A stretch of 47,274 nt of DNA from JBMZCV01 sp049613665. GTDB lineage: Bacteria > Bacteroidota > Bacteroidia > Chitinophagales > UBA2359. The translations under genes were made by a program, and so were the position numbers. Below, in pieces: positions 8,720-16,612 of this stretch. Below the pieces are notes generated by a model, which saw nothing but the letters and a program-made list of their open reading frames with translations, had not been told where the DNA came from and did no database searches. The stretch's first letter is position 1. Each line of letters opens with the position of its first letter. Where the stretch lies: the NCBI GenBank assembly GCA_049613665.1, contig JBMZCV010000014.1:1-47274 (forward strand), given 5' to 3'.

Positions 8720-8801
8720 CTTTTTAATTGATATACTGTTTATATAGGAACTATGGGGAAAAAAGCCTAACTCACAAAAGAGTTGGGCTTTTTGTTTTTT
8801 T
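8720..8801 (+). ncRNA. Candidate ~80-nt small RNA or attenuated leader transcript
   Basis: Inferred transcript from the promoter box at 8707 to the U-run near 8801. It contains AGGAACT followed by a mini-ORF ATG-GGG-AAA-AAA-GCC-TAA (8753-8770), whose stop codon lies inside the left arm of the terminator. I do not recognise it as a known RNA family. It could be a free small RNA or the terminated form of a leader for the ABC-F gene at 9104. Confidence 0.35.
8761..8801 (+). terminator. Rho-independent terminator with embedded mini-ORF stop
   Basis: Thirteen-bp stem, AAAAGCCTAACTC (8761-8773) with GAGTTGGGCTTTT (8780-8792), one G-T pair, loop ACAAAA, followed by TGTTTTTTT. It stands about 300 bp before the next start codon and is not directly downstream of any + strand gene. 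Confidence 0.75.
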
Positions 8802-8874
8802 AGTGCTTATATTCAGAAATTTTATAGTTGCCTTTTCTCATATCAAAAACTTTTTCTAACTAAGCTTACAACTT

Positions 8875-8897
8875 TTTGCATAATAGTATTATGCAAA
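8875..8897. promoter_or_regulatory. Perfect 23-nt palindrome, possible operator
   Basis: TTTGCATAATA and its exact complement around one central G. The symmetry suits a dimeric DNA-binding protein or a short RNA hairpin. No T-run follows, so a terminator is less likely. Confidence 0.35.
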
Positions 8898-9091
8898 CCC
8901 TCCAAACGACTTGGTATTTATGCGTTTTTTGTTTTTTAGCATTTCAACTTTTGTGTGCTAATTTTATTTGAAGACAATAAGAACATCTTTATTTATTTCA
9001 AAATGGTGTAGATTTGTCAGACTACCTGACGCAAAACCAAACATTTAAATTCAAACACTTTTTATTTAGCTAAAAACTATATAAAATTGCG

Positions 9092-9099
9092 TAACTTTA
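9092..9099 (+). promoter_or_regulatory. -7-like box (TAACTTTA) four bases before the ABC-F start codon
   Basis: Matches TAnnTTTG except for the last base. If used, transcription would begin at or next to the ATG at 9104 and give a leaderless or nearly leaderless mRNA. Confidence 0.3.
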
Positions 9100-9103
9100 C
9101 GGC

Positions 9104-11005
9104 ATGAATTATTTAAAAGCTGAAAATCTCACAAAAATATATGGCGATAAGGTGCTGTTTGAAAACATTGATATAAGCATCAACAAAGGCCAGAAAGTAG
9201 CATTGATTGCACGAAATGGAACAGGAAAGTCGAGTTTATTGAAAATTATCGTTGGGCTAGATTCGTCAGATATTGGCGGCTCAGTATATATTCATAAGTC
9301 GGTGAAAGTGGGCTATTTGGAGCAAAGCCCTAAGCTGGCGGCTGGCATGAGCGTAATGGAAGCAGTGTTTTATTCCGACAATCCATCTTTGCAAGCGGTG
9401 AAAGCATATGAAGAGGCAATAACAAAACAGGAAGTTTTTCCGAGTGTCAAAAACCAAGCAAATTTGGAAAAAGCAATGGCAAAAATGCAGTTGCTCAATG
9501 CGTGGGATTATGAAGCTAAAATCAAAGAAATTTTATCACGTTTCAATATCACACGCCTCAATCAGCCTGTCGAAGAGCTATCTGGTGGCGAAACAAAACG
9601 GGTAGCTTTGGCGAGTTTGCTCATTCAAGAGCCAGATTTTATTGTGCTAGATGAGCCTACGAATCACCTCGATTTGACGATGATTGAATGGCTAGAAAAT
9701 TATTTGAAGCGTGCCAATCTCACCATTCTTCTCGTGACACACGACCGTTATTTTTTGGATAGAGTTTGCACAGAAATTATTGAAATTGAAAGAGGAAAAA
9801 CGCAAAAGTATAGAGGCAATTATAGTTATTTTTTAGAGAAAAAAGCAGAGCTGACTTTCAATTTGAAACAAGAAGTTGATAAAGCTGGCAAGTTGATGAA
9901 AAAAGAGTTGCAATGGCTTAGAACTCAACCGAAAGCAAGAGGAACAAAAGCCAAATCTCGTGTGAGTGCTTTCGATGCAATACACGACAAGGCTACGATG
10001 AAACTCAATGAAAAAGATATTGATTTTAGTGCCGTAAAAATGGCTCGAATCGGTGGAAAAACCATTGAAATGCACCATATCAATAAAGGATATGATGGCG
10101 TAAAACTGCTTGATGAGTTCAGTTATGTGTTCAAAAGACGTGATAGAGTCGGTATAATTGGCAAAAATGGTGCTGGAAAAAGCACTTTTCTCAATATGAT
10201 TGTGGGCAATGAGCGGCCCGACGAAGGAAAAATTGTGAGAGGTTCAACGCTTGTTTTCGGCTACTATCATCAGCAAGGTTTGCAACTCAAAAAAGACAAA
10301 CTGATGATTGATGTGATACGAGATATTGCGGAGGTATTGCCACTCGAAAAAGGCAAATATCTAACAGCAGGCCAAATTCTCGACCATTTCGATTTTCCAT
10401 TTAGCAAGCACCAAAATTATGTTTCTACTTTGAGCGGTGGCGAGCAGCGACGTTTATATTTGTTGAGTGTGTTGATGCAAAACCCTAACTTTTTGATTTT
10501 AGATGAGCCTACCAATGATTTGGATTTGCTGACTTTGAATGTTTTAGAAGATTTTTTACTCAAATTTAAAGGCTGCTTGATTGTTGTTTCGCACGATAGG
10601 TATTTTATGGATAAACTTGTTGACCATGTTTTTGTGTTTGAGGGAAATGGAAAAATAAGAGATTTTCCTGGCAATTATACGCAATATAGAGACCGTAAAC
10701 AACAAGAAATAAAAGAGGAAAGAGAGCGAAAAGAAGCTGAAAAAGCGAAAAATCAGAAGAAAAAAGTCGAAGTTAAGAAAGTAAAAACGAAAACAAAGCT
10801 TTCTTATAACGAAAAACGAGAGTTTGAACGCTTGGAACAAGAAATTGAAGACTTGGAAATGGAAAAAGAAGGCTTGGAAAATAAGCTCAATACAGGGCAA
10901 GGTTCGCACGATGATTTGATGAAGTGGGCGACTCGATTGGGCGATATTGTGGCAGCTATTGATGAGAAGTCGGATAGGTGGCTGGAATTGAGCGAGTTGG
11001 TGTAA
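9104..11005 (+). CDS. ABC-F family ATPase, Uup-like
   Basis: Soluble protein with two ABC domains and no membrane segments; ABC-F proteins act on ribosomes, and the Uup subgroup is linked to translation or ribosome-related quality control. Domain 1 has P-loop ARNGTGKSS (residues 36-44), signature LSGGETKRVA and Walker B FIVLDEPTNHLD. Domain 2 has GKNGAGKST (about 353), LSGGEQRRL and FLILDEPTNDLD. The interdomain linker contains WLRTQPKARGTKAKSR, typical of Uup. The Lys/Glu-rich C-terminal extension (about 525-633) predicts a coiled coil. The first P-loop glycine is alanine (Ala36). At 633 aa the length is normal. It is preceded by a long structured leader and followed by Rep-A copy E and a hairpin terminator. 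Confidence 0.92.
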   Translation: MNYLKAENLTKIYGDKVLFENIDISINKGQKVALIARNGTGKSSLLKIIVGLDSSDIGGSVYIHKSVKVGYLEQSPKLAAGMSVMEAVFYSDNPSLQAVKAYEEAITKQEVFPSVKNQANLEKAMAKMQLLNAWDYEAKIKEILSRFNITRLNQPVEELSGGETKRVALASLLIQEPDFIVLDEPTNHLDLTMIEWLENYLKRANLTILLVTHDRYFLDRVCTEIIEIERGKTQKYRGNYSYFLEKKAELTFNLKQEVDKAGKLMKKELQWLRTQPKARGTKAKSRVSAFDAIHDKATMKLNEKDIDFSAVKMARIGGKTIEMHHINKGYDGVKLLDEFSYVFKRRDRVGIIGKNGAGKSTFLNMIVGNERPDEGKIVRGSTLVFGYYHQQGLQLKKDKLMIDVIRDIAEVLPLEKGKYLTAGQILDHFDFPFSKHQNYVSTLSGGEQRRLYLLSVLMQNPNFLILDEPTNDLDLLTLNVLEDFLLKFKGCLIVVSHDRYFMDKLVDHVFVFEGNGKIRDFPGNYTQYRDRKQQEIKEERERKEAEKAKNQKKKVEVKKVKTKTKLSYNEKREFERLEQEIEDLEMEKEGLENKLNTGQGSHDDLMKWATRLGDIVAAIDEKSDRWLELSELV

Positions 11006-11038
11006 GGAAATTTTGTCAAATACTATTTAGTAGTTTTT

Positions 11039-11127
11039 TAAGTGCCAAGCACTATTCGTTGCTAACGTATTGAAAATCAAAGTGTTAGTTTTAATGAGGT
11101 GTCAACTTGTTTTTATCTAGCTACTTA
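11039..11127 (+). repeat. Rep-A copy E (89 bp)
   Basis: TAAGTGCCAAGCACTATTCG at the left, then GTTGCTAACGTATTGAAAATC, right end GCTACTTA. It starts 34 bp after the ABC-F stop codon. Like copy A, it lacks about 16 bp relative to the 105-bp form. Confidence 0.85.
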
Positions 11128-11143
11128 TTACAAAAAATGTAAC

Positions 11144-11214
11144 ACTCATTTTTTTGTTTTTTCTTTAAATACTCCTAGTGAGAAAAAGAAAAAACAAGAA
11201 AGTGAGTTTTTTTA
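11144..11214 (+). terminator. Hairpin terminator downstream of the ABC-F gene
   Basis: A 13-bp perfect inner stem, TTGTTTTTTCTTT (11154-11166) with AAAGAAAAAACAA (11185-11197), and outer pairs ACTCA/TGAGT, followed by TTTTTTTATTTT. It lies beyond Rep-A copy E, so the repeat is probably transcribed with the ABC-F mRNA. Confidence 0.6.
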
Positions 11215-11257
11215 TTTTGGGTAATTTGCATTTTTTTTCATAAAAATTAAACTTTAT

Positions 11258-11300
11258 GATAATGTGTTGAAAATCAAAGGATTAGCCTTCATAACTTGTC
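11258..11300 (+). repeat. Rep-A copy F (core fragment, degenerate)
   Basis: AATGTGTTGAAAATCAAAGG followed by ATTAGCCTTCATAACTTGTC resembles the core of copy E. Neither end is preserved. Confidence 0.4.
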
Positions 11301-11600
11301 GTTCATTTTCGTTTAACTGCTCTCTCAAAATATTTTCATGAAACTTTTTTTTTTCAAATAAGGTTTTAATTGTCAAGTGGCCGCTACAATTTTGAAATAA
11401 GAAAAGCATCTTCACAGTTTTATCCGTTGATATGGAAAGCAAGTGTTTAACCCAAAACACTTGGAGCTTGTTCTTTAATGAAAACACTTATTTTCCAACA
11501 CCACAATAACCTTTAGACTTATTGTTTAGCCCCTTTTCAACTGCTCATATCGCTGTGTTTTTATTGTCTAAAATTATCGAAAATTCTCCAACCTATTTTT

Positions 11601-11701
11601 TAAGTGCCAAGCACTAATTTAGCCTGTTTGGGTTGCTAACACATTGAACATCAAGGTGCTAGTTTCCACAAATAAGCATTTTCTTTCTCTTGCTTGGCTA
11701 A
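11601..11701 (+). repeat. Rep-A copy G (about 101 bp)
   Basis: Left end TAAGTGCCAAGCACTAATTT, core GTTGCTAACACATTGAACATC, then GTGCTAGTTTCCACAAATAA; the right end is decayed (GGCTAA). It belongs to the subgroup of copies D and I. It ends about 80 bp before the next start codon. Confidence 0.8.
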
Positions 11702-11783
11702 TGGAATTTTCCTTTATTATTTTTTACAGGCAATTGCCGAAAAGCCTCTAATAGAGTAGGCAAAACAAAAAAATAGATGCGAC

Positions 11784-14627
11784 ATGAAACATCGAAAAAA
11801 ACACAAAGTAACAGTTTTTGTTATTCTTTTCTTATTGATAATCAATACTTTAAGCCTAAAAGCTACTTATAGCGATGACTTAAATACTGTTCAAACCAAT
11901 TGGAATACTTTATTTCCTACAAATGTGGTTATGGATAGCTGGGCTGAAATAGGCACTATCGCTAATGATGGCGATAGAACCAATGCTATAAACGCTTTGA
12001 CCAACATAAATACAGTATATGTAACAGACGGTAACCCAACTATGCCAAGTACTATAACAGCAGCTTCATTAAGTCTTGCGGCTGATAGCTTGCTGTTGGA
12101 ATGGAACGAAATGGTAGATACGCTAGTAGCAGTTGGACAAACTGTAGTAGCGATAGAATGGTCATTTGTCGATACAGGTGCTAGTTTTACCTCTATTGCA
12201 GTATGTGTAGCCGATAGCATTGTTTTCGACCCAATGATTTCTACTGCTGTTCTGACAGCCGAAAATATGGCCAATCTCGGCCAAGCACAACGAGCAAGCG
12301 GCGGCCGAACGATATATTGGCTTTGGGGCAGCACAAGAGGCAAAATATGGTGGGAAGTGACTTGCCTTGCATCGCCACCACCACTTTGTTCGCATGAATG
12401 TGGCGGTTGGATGACTTTGGGCGAAGCCGATTGTAAATGCCAAGAAGTTGCAGGCGGGCCAAATGCTTGTAAAATAGAATATGGCTGGGGCTGGCGAACT
12501 CCTACGGGCAGTCTTAAAATTCAATGGAATCCTGCTACACTTAGCTTTGATGTCACCATAACAGGCTTGGGAAGTAGCGGAAAAGGAAATGGTGCTATCG
12601 TTGATTTATGTGCTGTTGCTAATCCTTGCAGCACTTGGTCAAACCCTTCGCCTGATAGTGCTTGGGAAATAATCAATGATATTTGGGGTGGTGCTCCACA
12701 AGGAACAGGCACAATGTATGAAACTACCGAATTTCAATTATTTGCATCAGAAGCTTTTGCCCTAGACAATGTTGTAGCTAACAATATATATACGTTTGGT
12801 GCATGCAATGGTGTTGGCGGCACAGCTTGGGATTTGAACTTTACGATTATCGCTCCTTCTGGCAATATTGATGCTTTTGGTCTAAACGAAAATTCGATAT
12901 GCGAATTGACGTGGACAGCTACCGAATCTGGCACTTATACCATTGCAGTAAATGAAGCTGGAAACTGTGGTGTGCCAAATAGTATAGACAATGGTTTTCC
13001 TTCCATTACTTGCGTTAGCGACACGAATCCATGCGACAATACTTTAAACATTATTGTTGAAAATACTGACATGCAATGCGAAACAGCAACTATTTGTGCT
13101 ACTGCAAATGGAGGAACTCCGCCTTACACTTTCAATTATACGCCTTTTAATTGTGAAGAGATATACAATGATATGAACTTCAACAATGAGGTTGTCAATC
13201 TAAATTATGGCGATTTGAATATCAATGCTGTTATTAATGGTGGTTATTTCATTAGTCCAGATGGTTGGGCAAATGGAGGAGCAATGATAACGCTAGAAAA
13301 TGGCGAATCAATAGATGTGATAATAGAAGCTCAGAACATCACAGTTGTAACCAATGGAGGAGAAGAAATGACGACTATTAATGTTTTTGAAAATGTGATG
13401 AATATCAATGGCAATTTGATTGATATAGACAATGCTATGGATATGCTATTGAATGAAGCAAATAACGGTATTTCACTAAATCAATATGCTGCTTCTAGTG
13501 ATGTACTAATTGCTTATATGAGCTTAACAGCAACAAATATTTGGGCCGACAATGCACAAGCTGCCTTATGTGGCAACAATGCTTCAAAAAGCTTTTGGTG
13601 TCACTCTGCAAGTTGGACAGGTGGCATGGCTATTTATGCACTTATGCAAGCAGGTTGTGCTCCAATAACAGCAGCTTGCGTTGGAGCTACTTATGTAACC
13701 ATAGGCGGTTTGGCTATTCCTTGTGTTTCACTCATTGCTTTTTGTCAAGGTACAGCAATACTAAGTGCAAATGCTTGCCGAGCGTTTTTCCTCGACCAAT
13801 GGGGAAATAGTGATGCTAGAAATATGATGTTGGCGGCCAATACTTGTGTCGAATTGCCAGAAGGAAACTATATTTTTAATGTAGTTGATGCTAATAATTG
13901 CACCGCAGAATCGGAAGTGTTTTTTGTAGAAGTAGAAACAACATCAGGCAATAATACTTGTGTTACTTGCAATGATGGCGTTTTGAATGGCGATGAAACA
14001 GATGTTGATTGTGGTGGAAGTTGCGAACCTTGTTTGGAAACTTGCGGACAAACAGCAAATTTAACAACAAATATCGTTTATGAACCTACTTTAGAAGCAA
14101 CATTTTCTTGGAATGCTGTGCCAAATGCAGAAGCTTATCAACTAGCAGGACGCAAAGCGGGTGGGAATATTAAAGTTTTTCCTGAAACACAAAATACACA
14201 TCGTACCATTACGAGCGGTATTTTATATGACACAAGCTATGAGTGGTCTGTGAGGGTGAAATGCGATGGTTCTTGGACAGATTACGTTTTGCCTCCTGCT
14301 GCTTTTACCACCGATTCAGCTCCTTTTGGCAAAAACATCAATAATAGCTACGATATATTTGCGACAGAAAGTAGCTTGACCGTAAATTTATATCCAAATC
14401 CTGCACAAAATAAGGTGAATCTTCAACTGACGAGTGCTACAACAGAAAAAATGCAAGTGCGTTTGCTAGACTTGACAGGCAAATTATTGATAGAAAAAAA
14501 TATTGATACAGGCATTTTACAAACTCAAACTTTTTTAGATGTGTCCAACTTGCAAAATGGTTATTATTTGGTAGCAGTAAATAATGGCTTAGAAACGAAT
14601 ATTTCTAAATTGAGTATTATTCGATAA
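11784..14627 (+). CDS. Large secreted T9SS cargo protein with fibronectin III-like domain
   Basis: A 947-aa exported protein of unknown function. The N-terminus has a basic region and hydrophobic core (KVTVFVILFLLIINTLSLKA), a signal peptide. The C-terminal ~75 residues (LYPNPAQNKVNLQL ... LLDLTGKLLIEKNI ... LQNGYYLVAV) form a type A T9SS sorting domain, so it should cross the outer membrane by T9SS. Before that are a CNDGVLNGDETDVDCGGSC cysteine motif (near residue 730) and a fibronectin III-like domain (SWNAVPNAEAYQLAGRK ... YDTSYEWSVRVKCDG). The middle is cysteine-rich, and residues about 603-670 form an odd hydrophobic cysteine-rich stretch (GCAPITAACVGATYVTIGGL and onward). No catalytic motif is recognisable. 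Adhesin or surface scaffold is a guess. Confidence 0.85.
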   Translation: MKHRKKHKVTVFVILFLLIINTLSLKATYSDDLNTVQTNWNTLFPTNVVMDSWAEIGTIANDGDRTNAINALTNINTVYVTDGNPTMPSTITAASLSLAADSLLLEWNEMVDTLVAVGQTVVAIEWSFVDTGASFTSIAVCVADSIVFDPMISTAVLTAENMANLGQAQRASGGRTIYWLWGSTRGKIWWEVTCLASPPPLCSHECGGWMTLGEADCKCQEVAGGPNACKIEYGWGWRTPTGSLKIQWNPATLSFDVTITGLGSSGKGNGAIVDLCAVANPCSTWSNPSPDSAWEIINDIWGGAPQGTGTMYETTEFQLFASEAFALDNVVANNIYTFGACNGVGGTAWDLNFTIIAPSGNIDAFGLNENSICELTWTATESGTYTIAVNEAGNCGVPNSIDNGFPSITCVSDTNPCDNTLNIIVENTDMQCETATICATANGGTPPYTFNYTPFNCEEIYNDMNFNNEVVNLNYGDLNINAVINGGYFISPDGWANGGAMITLENGESIDVIIEAQNITVVTNGGEEMTTINVFENVMNINGNLIDIDNAMDMLLNEANNGISLNQYAASSDVLIAYMSLTATNIWADNAQAALCGNNASKSFWCHSASWTGGMAIYALMQAGCAPITAACVGATYVTIGGLAIPCVSLIAFCQGTAILSANACRAFFLDQWGNSDARNMMLAANTCVELPEGNYIFNVVDANNCTAESEVFFVEVETTSGNNTCVTCNDGVLNGDETDVDCGGSCEPCLETCGQTANLTTNIVYEPTLEATFSWNAVPNAEAYQLAGRKAGGNIKVFPETQNTHRTITSGILYDTSYEWSVRVKCDGSWTDYVLPPAAFTTDSAPFGKNINNSYDIFATESSLTVNLYPNPAQNKVNLQLTSATTEKMQVRLLDLTGKLLIEKNIDTGILQTQTFLDVSNLQNGYYLVAVNNGLETNISKLSIIR

Positions 14628-14665
14628 AAAATAATAGCAGAGAATGAATTTTTAATTAAAAAAAC

Positions 14666-14709
14666 AAAAAGTGCAAATGCGATATTTTATTATCGTATTT
14701 GCACTTTTT
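14666..14709. terminator. Bidirectional terminator between the T9SS cargo gene and pssA
   Basis: Nineteen-bp arms, AAAAAGTGCAAATGCGATA (14666-14684) and TATCGTATTTGCACTTTTT (14691-14709), one wobble, 6-nt loop, with A-run and T-run on the two sides. It serves both convergent genes. Confidence 0.85.
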
Positions 14710-14724
14710 TTGTTATTAGATATT

Positions 14725-15447
14725 TTACACATCACTCATTTTAGGCGAAGCCAACAATAAATTATTGACCACAGAAAGAAAGACATAAAACAAAATCACA
14801 AAGGGAATACCAGCAAACCCAATGCTACCTAATGTGCTAAAAACAGTAGTAATAAATATATAACGTATTTCATTTCCTCGCCAGCGATAGTTTTTGAATT
14901 TCAAAGAAAACATTGGCAAATCGACGATGAGTAGCAACGAAAGCACCAAAATACTTGTGTATAAAAAGATAGGATTTAGCACCAAGTTTTGCAATCCAAA
15001 GACATTGTTTTCTACGATTGGAATGAGCGAAACAACAAAAGCGGTAGAACCTGGAGTAGCCAAGCCCAAAAAGCCAGTTGTTTGTCGAGTATCTACATTA
15101 AATTTGGCGAGACGCAAGGCAGAAAAAAGTGCTAGAATAAAAGCTGGTGCAGCATACATCACGGCTTGGTTTGGTGGTAGCTGAAAGGCTTGCAACAAAA
15201 AATGATAGAAAACCATGCTTGGCACTACGCCAAAAGTAACCATATCGGCCAGCGAATCGAGTTGCAAGCCCATAGGTGATGATACTTTGAGGAGGCGTGC
15301 TGCAAAGCCATCGAAAAAGTCGGCAACACAAGCCCAAAAGATGAGATGTGGCACTATCATAAATTGTCCATTGAAGAGGTAAACGATGGATAAGCAACCC
15401 AAAAATAAATTGAATAGTGTAAAAAGATGTGGAACGATTGCTTTCAT
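14725..15447 (-). CDS. pssA: CDP-diacylglycerol--serine O-phosphatidyltransferase
   Basis: Membrane enzyme that makes phosphatidylserine from CDP-diacylglycerol and serine, the precursor of phosphatidylethanolamine. The 240-aa protein has the CDP-alcohol phosphatidyltransferase signature DG-x2-AR-x8-G-x3-D-x3-D, seen as DGFAARLLKVSSPMGLQLD followed by SLAD, and the adjacent MVTFGVVPS typical of bacterial PssA. Several hydrophobic segments (LFTLFNLFLGCLSIVYLF, ILVLSLLLIVDLPMF, FVILFYVFLSVV) indicate a polytopic inner membrane protein. The length is normal for the Bacillus-type PssA. The phosphatidylserine decarboxylase gene is not adjacent. Transcription ends at the shared hairpin at 14666-14709. 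Confidence 0.93.
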   Translation of the reverse strand: MKAIVPHLFTLFNLFLGCLSIVYLFNGQFMIVPHLIFWACVADFFDGFAARLLKVSSPMGLQLDSLADMVTFGVVPSMVFYHFLLQAFQLPPNQAVMYAAPAFILALFSALRLAKFNVDTRQTTGFLGLATPGSTAFVVSLIPIVENNVFGLQNLVLNPIFLYTSILVLSLLLIVDLPMFSLKFKNYRWRGNEIRYIFITTVFSTLGSIGFAGIPFVILFYVFLSVVNNLLLASPKMSDV

Positions 15448-15827
15448 TGTGATTGTTTTTTAGTGATGATGACGAAATATCTTTTGCGGCTCAAAATTGT
15501 TTTGTAAGATCAATGGTTCGGACATTATACATTTTTTTATCAAAGGTTTAAACATACTATTTTTTTTAGGCTAAGGCGGCCAATATTTGCAAATTTAATG
15601 GTCTTTTGAACTGAAAAATAGTATGTTTCCCTTGCCAAAAGGAGCTTTTTTATTCAACTGAAAATTGCTATAAAAAATGTCCGAACTATTGTAAGATAAC
15701 AGGTTTATTAAATAAAACGATAAAATTCTATGAAATGTTTAAAAATTTATTAATGTTTTTTGATAACTATTTATGTTGTGACAATTTTTATCTCAAAAGC
15801 CCATACCTAAACAGTTACGTCTTTTGT
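15448..15827. other. 380-bp gap containing Rep-B copy 1
   Basis: Apart from Rep-B copy 1 (15511-15688 with its flanking 9-bp direct repeats), I see only AT-rich sequence, which presumably includes the pssA promoter and the end of the SDR transcript. Confidence 0.6.
15511..15688 (+). repeat. Rep-B copy 1 (178 bp), MITE-like
   Basis: Bounded by the direct repeat TTGTAAGAT at 15502-15510 and 15689-15697, a plausible 9-bp target duplication. Terminal inverted repeats: GGTTCGGACATT near the left end and AATGTCCGAAC near the right. Inside is the shared family core: TTTAAACATACTATTTTT, a GGCTAAGGCGGCCAATATTT segment, and AAAAATAGTATGTTTCCC. The ends differ from copies 2 and 3. Confidence 0.75.
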
Positions 15828-16544
15828 TTAAGTTATTTTGCTATAAATAAAGTCTGGCAAAACTCTCATAATAAAAGCTACAATTGACCAACGTTTTGTG
15901 ATGTAAGCGACCTTTTTTTTGCGTTTGATGGCCGAAAAAATTTGTGTAGCAGCTTTGTCGGCTGTTGCAGCCCAAATCATAAAATCATTTTTATCGGTCA
16001 TTTCTGTTTTCACAAATCCAGGGCGAATGTCTGTAACCGAAATGTCTAATTTTTTGCGAATAGCACGATAGCGAAGGCCTTGCATATAGGAAGTAATAAA
16101 AGCTTTTGAAGCATGATAAGCAGGTATGCGAGAGCCTCCACGCAAGGCTGCCAAAGACGAAATGCCTACGATATGACCTTTTTGTTGTTGGCTTTGAAAA
16201 TGATAAAAAGCTGCATTTGTGATGGCTGTAAAACCTGTCACATTCGTATTGATAATGTTGAGTTCCTTTTCCCATCGAGTCGTTATTTCGCCTACACCAG
16301 CGTTTATTATCACGACATCAACACCATTCATTTGGTCTATTAGTTCAAGAAAAACAGCTCTTGCAGCTTCAGTTTTGGTCACATCCATAGTTTGCAAGTA
16401 GGTTTTAGTGGATATTTGGGCAGCCAAATCCACTAGTTTTTCGGTTCGGCGAGCTGTTAAGCCCAATTCGTAGCCTTCGGCAGCCATGATTTTTGCCAAA
16501 GCAGCACCTATTCCAGAACTTGCACCAATGATAATTGCTTTCAT
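15828..16544 (-). CDS. Short-chain dehydrogenase/reductase (SDR family)
   Basis: NAD(P)-dependent oxidoreductase of the classical SDR family, 238 aa. Cofactor motif GASSGIG is near residues 8-14 in MKAIIIGASSGIGAALAKIM, the NAG motif is in VIINAGVGE, a serine is in HIVGISSLAAL, and the catalytic YHASK follows. The basic residues after the first strand (LTARRTEKL) favour NADPH. The length is typical. The substrate is not deducible. It lies 68 bp downstream of pyrD on the same strand, so the two probably share a transcript. Confidence 0.9.
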   Translation of the reverse strand: MKAIIIGASSGIGAALAKIMAAEGYELGLTARRTEKLVDLAAQISTKTYLQTMDVTKTEAARAVFLELIDQMNGVDVVIINAGVGEITTRWEKELNIINTNVTGFTAITNAAFYHFQSQQQKGHIVGISSLAALRGGSRIPAYHASKAFITSYMQGLRYRAIRKKLDISVTDIRPGFVKTEMTDKNDFMIWAATADKAATQIFSAIKRKKKVAYITKRWSIVAFIMRVLPDFIYSKIT

Positions 16545-16612
16545 AAAAACTTTTTATTTTTGAAAGTCTTAAAGTTAGTGTTTTTTTGTGTAAAAATCTA
16601 AAATTTAAAATC

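Larger units (their letters stand above)
8383..9103. other. 720-bp gene-free region / leader of the ABC-F gene
   Basis: No convincing protein gene. It contains a TAnnTTTG box at 8707, a five-codon ORF running into a terminator at 8761-8801, a perfect 23-nt palindrome at 8875-8897 (TTTGCATAATA, G, TATTATGCAAA), an imperfect hairpin near 9013-9034, and a second -7-like box at 9092 just before the ABC-F start. It reads as a regulatory leader and/or a small-RNA gene. Confidence 0.5.
11006..11783. other. 778-bp gap between the ABC-F and T9SS cargo genes
   Basis: Holds Rep-A copies E, F and G, the terminator at 11144-11214, and a 9-bp perfect hairpin at 11440-11463 (CAAGTGTTT with AAACACTTG). A minus-strand open stretch at 11254-11487 has somewhat protein-like composition, but its C-terminal end is repeat sequence. 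I do not call it a gene; it may be a decayed coding remnant. Confidence 0.55.

Noticed and set aside
8753..8770. Five-codon ORF as a real peptide gene
   Set aside because: Too short to call as a CDS; kept only as a possible regulatory uORF.
11254..11487. 77-codon minus-strand open frame with fairly protein-like composition, possibly a transposase remnant
   Set aside because: Its C-terminal part is Rep-A-like repeat sequence, the frame upstream is broken by a stop, and I recognise no family motif. Mentioned only as a possible decayed fragment.
13541..13810. 89-codon frame inside the T9SS cargo gene
   Set aside because: It is a shifted-frame shadow of the cysteine-rich part of the real gene.
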